From positions 1-12,439 of the forward strand of contig DAINCF010000194.1 in the NCBI GenBank assembly GCA_036732565.1: DNA of 12,439 nucleotides. The letters run 5' to 3'. Source of the DNA: JAIVJN01 sp036732565 (GTDB taxonomy: Bacteria; Acidobacteriota; Vicinamibacteria; Vicinamibacterales; UBA2999). Shown in pieces: positions 1 to 7,116 of this stretch; positions within the stretch are counted from its first letter, which is position 1, and each line of letters starts with the position of its first letter. A model generated the notes under the pieces. The model had not been told where the DNA came from. It searched no databases and saw only the letters and a list, made by a program, of their open reading frames with translations. Both the position numbers and the translations under genes were made by a program.

Positions 1-58
1 GTACGGAGGCCCCACGTACGGAGGCCCCACGTACGGAGGCCCCACGTACGGAGGCGGA
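1..58. repeat. 15-bp tandem repeat array, open at the left edge
   Basis: Three exact copies of the unit GTACGGAGGCCCCAC lie at 1-15, 16-30 and 31-45. A fourth copy starts at 46 and diverges after GTACGGAGGC, and a short echo (GTACGGACGG) starts at 64. The array begins at the first base, so its true length is unknown. The unit has no stop codon in any frame. In the frame starting at base 2 it reads Tyr-Gly-Gly-Pro-Thr repeatedly and ends at a TAA at 89-91, so it could be the repetitive tail of an upstream protein. The CCCCACG word also occurs in the spacer near 11360-11450, which favours a non-coding spacer repeat. The array itself is certain; its nature is not. Confidence 0.95.
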
Positions 59-102
59 CCCAGGTACGGACGGCTACCGCTTCGGCGATAATTGTGGTCG
101 CC

Positions 103-1296
103 ATGACCCGTACCGTTCCATCGCTCGCCATCCTGCTGGCTCTTGCTTGCGGCGTGATCCTCGGCGCGCAGGCGAACCGCAAACCGATCAACTGGAGGGA
201 GCTGCCGAAACCGTTCGCCACGGAATCGGCGCGCAACAACCCGACGGTCGTCACCAAGCCCGACGGCGCGGCCCTCAGTGCACCGGCCGGCTTCGTCGTC
301 GAAGAGTTCATGGACTTCGCGAACATGCGTCCGCGGTTCATGTTGCTCGGGCCGAGCAACGAGATCCTGATCACCGACACGTCGCGGAACGGCTCGGTGT
401 TCGTGATCAAGGACGGCAGACGCACGCCGATCATCGAGAAGCTCGATCGGCCGTACGGCCTCGCGCTCAAAGGCAATCAGTTGTACGTCGCCGAGCCAGC
501 GTCGGTGAAGCAGTACACCTATGACACCAAGGCGATGCAGGTCACCGGCGAGGGCAAGGAGATCATCGCCATGCCCGGCATGGACACCGGCCACACGACG
601 CGGACGCTGGCGTTCAACAAGGACGGCTCCAAGCTGTATCTGTCCGTCGGGTCGCGCTCGAACATCGACATCGACGAGCCGCCGCTGCGCGCCGCCGTCC
701 ATCGCTACAATCCCGACGGCACGCAGCACGAGACGGTCGCGACCGGCCTGCGCAATGCCGTGGGCATGCGCTTCTATCCGGACACCGACGACCTGTGGGT
801 GTCCGTCCACGAGCGTGACGGCCTCGGCGACGATCTCGTGCCGGACTACGTCACCAAGGTCGAGCCTGGCGGCTTCTATGGCTGGCCCATCGCCTACATC
901 GGCCCGCACCGCGAGCCGCGTCACGAGAACGTGGACATGGCCAAGGTGAAGAACACGCTGTATCCCGACGTGATCCTCGGCGGGCACGTCGGCCCGCTCG
1001 ACATCTTCTTCTACACGGGCACGCAGTTCCCGGCGAAGTACCGCGGCGGGATGTTCGTCGCGCTGCACGGCTCCTGGAACCGCGCAGAGCGACAGGGCTA
1101 CAAGATCGCGTTCATCCCGTTCAAGAACAAGATGGCGGTCGCCGGCCCGGAGGATTTCGTCCAGGGCTGGATGTTGTCGCCCGAGCAGAAAGAAGTGTGG
1201 GGCCGCCCGGTCGGGCTGCTCCAAATGCCAGACGGCTCGCTCCTCGTCAGCGACGATGGCGGCCGCAAGATCTGGCGCGTGTCCTACAAGGGATGA
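103..1296 (+). CDS. exported PQQ-dependent sugar/sorbosone dehydrogenase-like beta-propeller protein
   Basis: The 397-residue product resembles the glucose/sorbosone dehydrogenase family (six-bladed propellers that use pyrroloquinoline quinone to oxidise sugars or polyols in the periplasm). Residues 1-24 form a signal peptide: a short basic N-terminus, then a hydrophobic stretch ending near GAQA. Family marks include His164 in a GHTTRTLAF segment followed by DGSKLYLSVGS (the position of the catalytic His in soluble glucose dehydrogenase), GLRNAVG at 215-221 with Arg217, ALHGSWNR at 320-327, and the closing RPVGL and DGSLLVSDDGG at 368-387. Length fits the family. ATG at 103 is preferred because the signal peptide starts there; an in-frame GTG at 94 is the alternative. 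No clear ribosome binding site is visible. The reading frame is also open to the left edge, so an upstream start cannot be excluded. Substrate and actual PQQ use are unproven. It converges on the phospholipase gene. Confidence 0.87.
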   Translation: MTRTVPSLAILLALACGVILGAQANRKPINWRELPKPFATESARNNPTVVTKPDGAALSAPAGFVVEEFMDFANMRPRFMLLGPSNEILITDTSRNGSVFVIKDGRRTPIIEKLDRPYGLALKGNQLYVAEPASVKQYTYDTKAMQVTGEGKEIIAMPGMDTGHTTRTLAFNKDGSKLYLSVGSRSNIDIDEPPLRAAVHRYNPDGTQHETVATGLRNAVGMRFYPDTDDLWVSVHERDGLGDDLVPDYVTKVEPGGFYGWPIAYIGPHREPRHENVDMAKVKNTLYPDVILGGHVGPLDIFFYTGTQFPAKYRGGMFVALHGSWNRAERQGYKIAFIPFKNKMAVAGPEDFVQGWMLSPEQKEVWGRPVGLLQMPDGSLLVSDDGGRKIWRVSYKG

Positions 1297-1305
1297 CGCC
1301 AGCTG

Positions 1306-1487
1306 GATTGCGCAGATTGGGTGGCCGCAGATTTCGCCGATTCAAATTCAGATAGAGGCGTGCGGCTCCAGGACATAGGGCGTCCGGTTGCCGGCTGCGG
1401 AGCAGCCGACTACCTGCGCGCGGCTTTTGCCGCGACCGGGCGCCTGCGTATCTGTGTAATCCCGTAATCTGTAGCCGCCTTTTGAAG
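1306..1487 (-). repeat. dispersed spacer repeat, copy 1 (with an internal hairpin module)
   Basis: Two blocks here recur at 3851-3964 in the same orientation. Block A (1306-1338) matches 3851-3883 at 28 of 33 positions. Block B (1408-1487) matches 3888-3964 with about five substitutions and two small indels. Block B contains a hairpin CGCGGC-TTTT-GCCGCG at 1419-1434 and the segment TATCTGTGTAATCCCGTAATC (1449-1469). Between the blocks, copy 1 has about 69 extra bases (1339-1407) carrying a perfect 7-bp hairpin CGGCTGC-GGA-GCAGCCG at 1392-1408. The element fills the spacer between the convergent dehydrogenase and phospholipase genes and may end transcription from either side, although no T-run follows the stems. 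Strand is given relative to the phospholipase gene, whose stop codon is 14 bases away. Confidence 0.85.
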
Positions 1488-1501
1488 GCTGGCCGCACGC
1501 G

Positions 1502-3745
1502 TCACACGTTCAGGAAGTCTGGATCCGAGCGGACGATGACCGTATCGCGCGACGCGTGCGGGGCCACCATCATGCCCATCGCGGGATCGCTGACGCTGTG
1601 GCGGCCCGTTTCCATCCGGCCGGCAAACCGGCGCTCGAACCCGTCGGCCGACACCGTGAAGTCGTACCAGCCGCCGCTGAACTCCAGGGACCATCTGCGC
1701 TCGACGGTCCGGCCTGCGCCGATGATGAACACGTTCTCGTGATCGTGATCGCGGCGCCGGTAGGCGTTGGCGACGATCGTGATCTCGACGCGTTTCGTGC
1801 CTGCGTTGACGATCTGCAGCTCGAGGTCCATGCGCCGCGGGTGATATCTCACCCGAACCTCGGGACGAGGCGCTCCATCGGCGTGCGAGAGCTGCCCGGT
1901 GAACGTGCGAAGGAATCCGTTGGTGCTGCAGACCCACAAGTCATACGCGCCGTCATCGCTGGCTTGCGTGTCCCAGGCGTCGTCGCTGAGCCTCTTGCCG
2001 GCCTCGACGGTGTAGCGGCGTGGAATCCGATCGAGATGCCGCTTGTCGTAGACATGGAACACGGCGCCCTGCGAACCGGTGTTGATGAAACGCAGCTCGA
2101 TGCGTCCGTCGTCCGCAACGTTGGCGTCGACAGCCAACTCGTAGGGCAGGGCTCGCGACCAGCGCATGCCGCCTTCCTGATAGAGCGGCTGCGGCGTCGC
2201 CGGCGGTGCTGCGGGTGGCAGCGTCTTCGATACGGCTTCGATCTGCGCGTAGTTGCTGACGTCCGGGAGCGTCGGGAACCGACGGCCGTTGGGGTTCTCG
2301 AAGTCGAAAGCCGACGTGAGATCGCCGCAGACCGAACGATGCCAGGGGCTGATTGCCGGAATCGTCACGTCGAAGCGCTGCTCGATGAATCGGCCGACCG
2401 AGGTGTGATCGAATACCTGCGACGTCACCCAGCCGCCGCGGCTCCACGGCGAGACCACGTACATCGGCACCCGCGGGCCCAGGCCCCACGGACGACGCTG
2501 GCCGCTGATGGTGTCGGCCGGATCGATGTAGTAGCCCATCGCGCCGCGTAGCTCGTTGAAGACGCCATCGGGCTTGTCGTTGTGCAAGTACATGCCGGCG
2601 AGCTCGAGCGTCGATCGGCCGGCCAGCGTGCCGTCGGCGTTGTACGAAGGCACCGCCGGCGGAGGCACGTGATCGAACAGCCCGTCGTTCTCGTCGAAGG
2701 TCAGGAAGAACACGGTCTTGGCCCATAGCTCCGGGTTCGAGGTAAGCGCCTCCAACACGTGCTGGGTGAAATCGCCGCCCCGGCTCGGGCTGCACGGACC
2801 ACCGGGATGCTCGGACTGAATCTGCGACGGCAGCACCCAGCTCACCTGAGGCAGCGTGCCGTTGCGCACGTCGTTGGCGAGATCCTCGAGCGACCACTGC
2901 GAGAGACCGTTGCGATAGATGGACGACCCGGGCTGAGCGGTTCTGAAGCTCTCGAACGCCAGGCAGCCATGCATGGCGCCGGTCCAGTTGTTGTTCGGGT
3001 CTTGATAGATGCGCCAACTGATCCCGGCTTCTTCGAGCACATCCGGGATCGTCGGCCACGTGAACGCGTTGCTGCGATAGGTGTATCCCGGCGAGGGCAT
3101 CGTTCCCCTGATCCAGCAGCGCAGGTTCCAGAATTCGGCGTCGACGTCGGTGCAATCGATGCCGGCCGCTCGTCGCTCGGGATTGAAGTTGGAGCCCGCC
3201 CAGAACATGATCCGATTCGGGTCCGTGCCGGTCGCGATCGAGCAGTGATAGCCGTCGCAGATCGTGAACGCCTCGGCCAAGGCCCATTGGAAGGGCGCCT
3301 CTTCCCGGGTGTAGTACCCCATCGAGAGCGGCCGCTTCCACCGCGCCCAGGACCCGAACTTGCCCTGGTTCCACGCCGCTTGCGAGTCGAACAGGTCGTG
3401 CGGAGTGCTGTTGATGAGCGCCGCGTTCATGACCTCGCCGTCGAGGCGGAACGGCGTGATCTCCCGCTGACCGTCGGACTGGTGCCACACCGACTTCCCG
3501 CTCTCGAGCGGAATCGGATGGCGATCGCCGAAGCCTCGAACGCCGCGCATCGCGCCGAAATAGTGGTCGAACGATCGATTCTCCTGCATCAGGATCACGA
3601 TGTGCTCCACGTCCTTGATGGAGCGGGTTCGGCTGTGGGCTTCGATGGCCAGGGCTCTTTCGATCGCGGCGGGGACCGCGATCAATGCGCCGGCGGCGCC
3701 GGCGACGCTCGTGCGCAGGAAGTCTCGACGATTGGGCGTAGACAT
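1502..3745 (-). CDS. Tat-exported phosphocholine-specific-type phospholipase C
   Basis: The 747-residue product belongs to the bacterial phospholipase C / acid phosphatase (AcpA-like) family, which hydrolyses phosphatidylcholine or sphingomyelin to release phosphocholine. A twin-arginine signal, RRDFLR at 6-11, precedes a hydrophobic stretch to about residue 34, so it should be exported folded. Catalytic-domain marks are ILMQENRSFDHYFG at 51-64 (metal/active-site Glu55, Asn56), TGTDPNR at 172-178 and TFDENDGLFDHVPPP at 349-363 (Asp351, Glu352, Asp358, His359). After about residue 540 come two beta-sandwich repeats typical of the family's C-terminal domains (roughly 545-640 and 650-735). Length is similar to Pseudomonas PlcH/PlcN. 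The start is supported by GAGAG about six bases upstream of the ATG. The gene follows the FG-GAP gene on the same strand after 238 bases. Head group and lipid specificity cannot be read from the sequence. Confidence 0.93.
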   Translation of the reverse strand: MSTPNRRDFLRTSVAGAAGALIAVPAAIERALAIEAHSRTRSIKDVEHIVILMQENRSFDHYFGAMRGVRGFGDRHPIPLESGKSVWHQSDGQREITPFRLDGEVMNAALINSTPHDLFDSQAAWNQGKFGSWARWKRPLSMGYYTREEAPFQWALAEAFTICDGYHCSIATGTDPNRIMFWAGSNFNPERRAAGIDCTDVDAEFWNLRCWIRGTMPSPGYTYRSNAFTWPTIPDVLEEAGISWRIYQDPNNNWTGAMHGCLAFESFRTAQPGSSIYRNGLSQWSLEDLANDVRNGTLPQVSWVLPSQIQSEHPGGPCSPSRGGDFTQHVLEALTSNPELWAKTVFFLTFDENDGLFDHVPPPAVPSYNADGTLAGRSTLELAGMYLHNDKPDGVFNELRGAMGYYIDPADTISGQRRPWGLGPRVPMYVVSPWSRGGWVTSQVFDHTSVGRFIEQRFDVTIPAISPWHRSVCGDLTSAFDFENPNGRRFPTLPDVSNYAQIEAVSKTLPPAAPPATPQPLYQEGGMRWSRALPYELAVDANVADDGRIELRFINTGSQGAVFHVYDKRHLDRIPRRYTVEAGKRLSDDAWDTQASDDGAYDLWVCSTNGFLRTFTGQLSHADGAPRPEVRVRYHPRRMDLELQIVNAGTKRVEITIVANAYRRRDHDHENVFIIGAGRTVERRWSLEFSGGWYDFTVSADGFERRFAGRMETGRHSVSDPAMGMMVAPHASRDTVIVRSDPDFLNV

Positions 3746-3748
3746 AGG

Positions 3749-3771
3749 CTGCTCTCGTTGAATGCGAGCAG
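3749..3771 (-). promoter_or_regulatory. possible hairpin over the phospholipase ribosome binding site
   Basis: Read in the mRNA sense, the leader just before the phospholipase ATG contains CTGCTC, 11 bases, then GAGCAG: a perfect 6-bp inverted repeat. The 3' arm overlaps the GAGAG purine run that is the best ribosome binding site candidate. If it forms, it could limit initiation. A 6-bp inverted repeat can occur by chance, so this is tentative. Confidence 0.25.
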
Positions 3772-3850
3772 ACTATGAATGGTGTCGATGATCGCGGTGC
3801 AACGCCCCGGCAAATCTTCCGTGACTCAGCTGCGGCCGAGACCGTCAGCG

Positions 3851-3964
3851 GATCGCGCAGATGGGTTGGCCGCCGATTGCGCCGTGCGACGACCTGCGCG
3901 CGGCTTGCCGCGACCGGGCGCCTTCGTATCTGTGTAATCCCGTAATCTGCGGCTGCCTTTGAAG
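3851..3964 (-). repeat. dispersed spacer repeat, copy 2
   Basis: This is the shorter copy of the element at 1306-1487. Blocks A (3851-3883) and B (3888-3964) are separated by only four bases, where copy 1 has about 69. The hairpin CGCGGC-TT-GCCGCG is at 3899-3912; its stem is identical to copy 1 while the loop is two bases shorter. Like copy 1, it sits just beyond the stop codon of a minus-strand gene (19 bases from the FG-GAP gene stop at 3984) and in the same orientation. The rest of the 3746-3983 spacer holds no gene. A possible phospholipase promoter (TTGCAC and CATAGT on the minus strand, 19 bases apart) is too weak to list separately. Confidence 0.85.
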
Positions 3965-3983
3965 AGCGTGCCGCCCGCGCTGT

Positions 3984-5480
3984 CTACTCGGCTTTGACGA
4001 TCAGCACGCGGCCGGGCAGGCGGCTTGGGTTGACGTTGGATGCTTTCGTCACCTTCCGTCCGCCCTTCGTCATCGTCGTTACTTCCACGTCCACCGCTCC
4101 ATCAATGCCCAAGCCGACGTGCACGGGCATCACGTTCTGTGAGCAGTAGCCGCCGCCGCTGTCGACGAGACCGGCGCTGAGGAGCTTGCGGGTGCCGCGT
4201 GCGTAGACGCGGACTTCGGCGCCGGGTTTCGTGGCCCGGCCGCGCGCGTCTTGGACGAGCACCTGAATCGATCGCGTGGCTTGGGCAGGCGCCAACAGGT
4301 TGCGATACAAGGAGTGCGTGCCGTTCGGGTTGTTGTTCGCGAGCGCGAAGTCCAGATCGCCGTCCTTGTCGAAATCCGCCCACTGAATGCCGTGGGTGGC
4401 CCCTCGCTTGGCGATCAACTCTGGAATGGCATCCGCAAAGCGCTGGCCGTCGTTGCGAAACAGGAAATCACGCTCGTTCAGCACCTTGCCGATGTACGAC
4501 GACACGTACACATCAATCCGGCCATCGTTGTCGACGTCGCCCCAGCGTGACGGCGTCGCGCTGTCGCCGCCCTGAAGGCCCAGCTCCGCGGCTCGCTCCG
4601 TGAACTTGCCGCGACCGTCGTTCCGGTAGAACAGGTTGGGCCCGTAACTGGCCACGAACAGATCGAAGTCGCCGTCGTTGTCGTAGTCCGCCACGCTGGG
4701 GCCGTTGCTGCCCGAGGTCTGCGCCCGGCCCGCCGCATCGACGCCGAGCTCGCCGGCGACGTCGACGAACCTGGCGCCGTCGTTGCGGAAGAGCCCGTTC
4801 AGATCGCCGTTCTGATTGCCCACGAAGACGTCGAGGTCGCCGTCCTCGTCGAAGTCGAACCAGACCGCGCCGACGGTGCGGCGTGGATCGTCGAGGCCCG
4901 TCTCCTTGCCGGCGCTGGTGAAGCGTCCGCCGTCGTTGCGGAACAGCATGTTGGGCGCGTCGCGCAGCCCGACGAAGAAATCCAGATCGCCGTCGTTGTC
5001 GACGTCCACGAACGACGACTGCCTGGTCTCGGCCATCACGTCGATGCCCACCGTCTGCGCGACGTCGGTGAACGCCTTGCCGCCATCGTTCCGATAGAGC
5101 TTGCTACGGGTGTTGGATTTGGCGGTGAAGCCGACGAAGAGGTCGACATCACCGTCGCCGTCGAAGTCGCCCCACGCGGCCGCGCGCGTGTCCGTGGTAT
5201 CGGCCACCCCCAGCTCGGTGGCGACATTGGTGAACGTCCCGTTGTCGTTGCGATACAGACGGTTGGCCTCGCCCATTCTGAAGCCGACGAACAGATCCAG
5301 GTCGCCATCGCCATCGAAGTCGGCCCAGCAGTTGGGCTGTCCTCCCGCGGCGGCGAACGTGTCGGCCTGGACCGGCTCGAAGCCGAGCGCCGGCGCGGCG
5401 GGCGTCGATTGGGTGGCCTGCAGCCACAAGCTCGCGCCCCCGACAAGGAGGCAGACGATCGGCCACGTGCCCGGTTGCAT
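3984..5480 (-). CDS. exported FG-GAP/VCBS repeat protein with ASPIC/UnbV C-terminal domain (CRTAC1-like)
   Basis: The 498-residue product starts with a signal peptide (hydrophobic to about residue 21). It then has seven calcium-binding-type loops of the form DxDxDGDxD followed by a hydrophobic strand, beginning at Asp54, Asp105, Asp159, Asp209, Asp265, Asp315 and Asp369, spaced 50-56 residues apart. Seven such units fit a closed seven-bladed propeller. Each is preceded by a LYRNDG- or FRNDG-type segment, the usual pattern of this family. Residues about 405-497 form an ASPIC/UnbV domain, with the typical VDSGGGYCSQN segment at 439-449. The family is common in Acidobacteriota and Planctomycetota and is thought to be extracellular; its biochemical role is not established. 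The start has GAGGAG six bases upstream. The gene begins 16 bases after the peptidase stop, so it is almost surely co-transcribed with the peptidase and the receptor. Confidence 0.92.
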   Translation of the reverse strand: MQPGTWPIVCLLVGGASLWLQATQSTPAAPALGFEPVQADTFAAAGGQPNCWADFDGDGDLDLFVGFRMGEANRLYRNDNGTFTNVATELGVADTTDTRAAAWGDFDGDGDVDLFVGFTAKSNTRSKLYRNDGGKAFTDVAQTVGIDVMAETRQSSFVDVDNDGDLDFFVGLRDAPNMLFRNDGGRFTSAGKETGLDDPRRTVGAVWFDFDEDGDLDVFVGNQNGDLNGLFRNDGARFVDVAGELGVDAAGRAQTSGSNGPSVADYDNDGDFDLFVASYGPNLFYRNDGRGKFTERAAELGLQGGDSATPSRWGDVDNDGRIDVYVSSYIGKVLNERDFLFRNDGQRFADAIPELIAKRGATHGIQWADFDKDGDLDFALANNNPNGTHSLYRNLLAPAQATRSIQVLVQDARGRATKPGAEVRVYARGTRKLLSAGLVDSGGGYCSQNVMPVHVGLGIDGAVDVEVTTMTKGGRKVTKASNVNPSRLPGRVLIVKAE

Positions 5481-5496
5481 GTCGCGCTCCTCGATC

Positions 5497-7107
5497 TCAG
5501 TGCTGTTGGGTTGGCCGCGGGGCCGGCGGCGTCATCACCTTGCGCGGCAGCATCGCCTGACGCATGGCCGTGTTGTACGCGAAGTTGGCGACCACGATCG
5601 ACATCTGCACCAGGTCGTCGCGCTGCACCCGGTCGACGGTGTCCATGTTCGAGTGGTGCGAGCGGGAGTTGTACTCCAGCCGATCCTGGATGAACTGGAA
5701 CGCCGGGATGCCGATGTCGTCGAACGGAACGTAGTCCGAGCCCGACGTCGACCGCGGTGCCAGGACGCTGACGCCCAGACCGCGCAGCGGCTCGATCCAT
5801 TCGCCGAAGATCGGCGCGATCGCGACGTTGCCCTGCATCCAGACGCCGCGGATGCGCCCGGTGCCGTTGTCGACGTTGTAGTACGCGGCGTGCTTCTCGT
5901 AGCCCGGCTTCGGCTTGGCGAGATCGCCCAGATGCTCACGGACGTAGGCGCGGGCGCCCAGGTAACCCTGTTCCTCGCCGCCCCAGAGCGCCACGCGGAT
6001 GGTCCGCCGCGGCTTGGCGCCGACGGTTTTGAGCAGACGCGCGGCCTCCATCATCACCGCGACGCCCGCAGCGTTGTCGGTCGCGCCGGGCGCGGAGTGC
6101 CAGCTGTCCAGGTGCGCGCCGATCAACACCACCTCGCTCGCCAGATCGGTCCCGGGAATCTCGGCGATGACGTTGAGGCCGTTCATGGCAGTCTCATCGT
6201 GGAATTGTGTCTGGATCTCGAGCTCCACCTTCACCGGCAGTCCCCGATCGAGCACGCGGATCATCCGGTTGTAGTGCTCCACCGCCAGCGTGACCTGCGG
6301 GGGTACCTTGCCGGCGTTCTCGTCCCTCGGCCCGCCCGCTTGCACGAAGATGGTGCCGCCGTCGACACGCTGCGTAGTCGGCGAGAGGTTTTCGTTGCCG
6401 CCCATGGCCACGGTCGATTGGTCGCTGCCACGATCGAACACCGCCGCCACGCCCTCGGCGAGGAAGAACTGCAGGGTCCTGTCAGCCAGCGATGGTCCTG
6501 ATGGTGCCGCCGGTCGGGCGGGCGCCGGCGCCGGAATCGGCAGGCGCGCCGCTTCCGCGAGGAGATCGTCGCCCATCCGCCACGAGAGGCGGCCTTCGAG
6601 CATCCGGACCTCGCGTGCGCTCTGGCTCAGGACGATCTTGCCCTTCAGCGTGCCGCGGTGCTTCTCGAAGTCGGCGTCGGAGCCGATCGCCACGCGGACC
6701 ACGTCGCCGGTGATGCGGCCGTTGGTGCCGGGCGTCCACGCCTTCGGATAGCCGATGAGCGGCTGCACTTGAGGCTCGATGAGGTGCGCGTCGAACCGGG
6801 TGAGCGACCAGCCCTTGCCGAACTTCCACCGTTCGAGCCGTGCGTTGCCCAGGCCCCAGTCGGCCAGCCGCTTCATCGCCCACGCGGCCGCTTGCTCGAA
6901 CCCGGGCGACCCGGTCAGCCTCGGACCGTAGACGTCGGACAACAGCCCGACGTGGTCCATCACCTGCGATCGGTTCAACCCCTCGTCTTGAATGCGTGCG
7001 AGCAGCGGGTAGTCGAGCGTTTCTTGCGCATTCTGCCCATGCAGCGCGACGACGGCGAGGGCGGCGAAGGTGATGGCGAGCGTGCGCGGTCGATGTGCCA
7101 CGTTCAT
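5497..7107 (-). CDS. exported M28-family zinc metallopeptidase
   Basis: The 536-residue product is a secreted aminopeptidase/carboxypeptidase-type M28 enzyme with two zinc ions. An N-terminal signal peptide covers residues 1 to about 25. Residues about 125-300 hold an inserted PA-like domain (GDVVRV, LKGKIVL). The catalytic domain follows, with expected ligands His332 and Asp334 in GAHLDSWHSAPGATDNAAG, bridging Asp344, Glu378/Glu379 in LWGGEEQG, Asp413 in NVDNGTG and His484/His485 in SRSHHSNMDT. All key positions are present, so it should be active. Start choice is open: AGGAG directly abuts the ATG at 7107, whereas an in-frame GTG at 7101 lies six bases downstream of it, the usual spacing. 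Either start keeps the signal peptide. The receptor gene's stop lies nine bases upstream, which suggests translational coupling. Its role is probably peptide trimming outside the cytoplasm; the exact substrate is unknown. Confidence 0.93.
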   Translation of the reverse strand: MNVAHRPRTLAITFAALAVVALHGQNAQETLDYPLLARIQDEGLNRSQVMDHVGLLSDVYGPRLTGSPGFEQAAAWAMKRLADWGLGNARLERWKFGKGWSLTRFDAHLIEPQVQPLIGYPKAWTPGTNGRITGDVVRVAIGSDADFEKHRGTLKGKIVLSQSAREVRMLEGRLSWRMGDDLLAEAARLPIPAPAPARPAAPSGPSLADRTLQFFLAEGVAAVFDRGSDQSTVAMGGNENLSPTTQRVDGGTIFVQAGGPRDENAGKVPPQVTLAVEHYNRMIRVLDRGLPVKVELEIQTQFHDETAMNGLNVIAEIPGTDLASEVVLIGAHLDSWHSAPGATDNAAGVAVMMEAARLLKTVGAKPRRTIRVALWGGEEQGYLGARAYVREHLGDLAKPKPGYEKHAAYYNVDNGTGRIRGVWMQGNVAIAPIFGEWIEPLRGLGVSVLAPRSTSGSDYVPFDDIGIPAFQFIQDRLEYNSRSHHSNMDTVDRVQRDDLVQMSIVVANFAYNTAMRQAMLPRKVMTPPAPRPTQQH

Positions 7108-7116
7108 CTCCTGGAC

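Noticed and set aside
1..58. CRISPR array at the left edge
   Set aside because: The units are directly abutting 15-bp copies with no variable spacers, so this is a simple tandem repeat.
1247..1498. A short minus-strand frame covering the convergent spacer
   Set aside because: It consists mostly of dispersed-repeat sequence plus the antisense end of the dehydrogenase gene, and has no ribosome binding site.
1953..3488. A 511-codon minus-strand frame inside the phospholipase gene
   Set aside because: It is a shifted frame of the phospholipase. The main frame carries all the catalytic motifs and both C-terminal domains; this one carries none.
2759..3778. A 339-codon plus-strand frame opposite the phospholipase N-terminus
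   Set aside because: It is antisense to the Tat signal and catalytic motifs of the phospholipase and has no recognisable domain.
1306..3964. Composite transposon with the two repeats as ends around the phospholipase gene
   Set aside because: The repeats are short, lack a transposase or terminal inverted repeats, and no target-site duplication is visible. Mobility of the gene between them is not supported.
5101..6501. A 466-codon open frame on the plus strand
   Set aside because: It lies antisense across two well-supported genes (FG-GAP protein and M28 peptidase) and the gap between them, and shows no domain or export signal.
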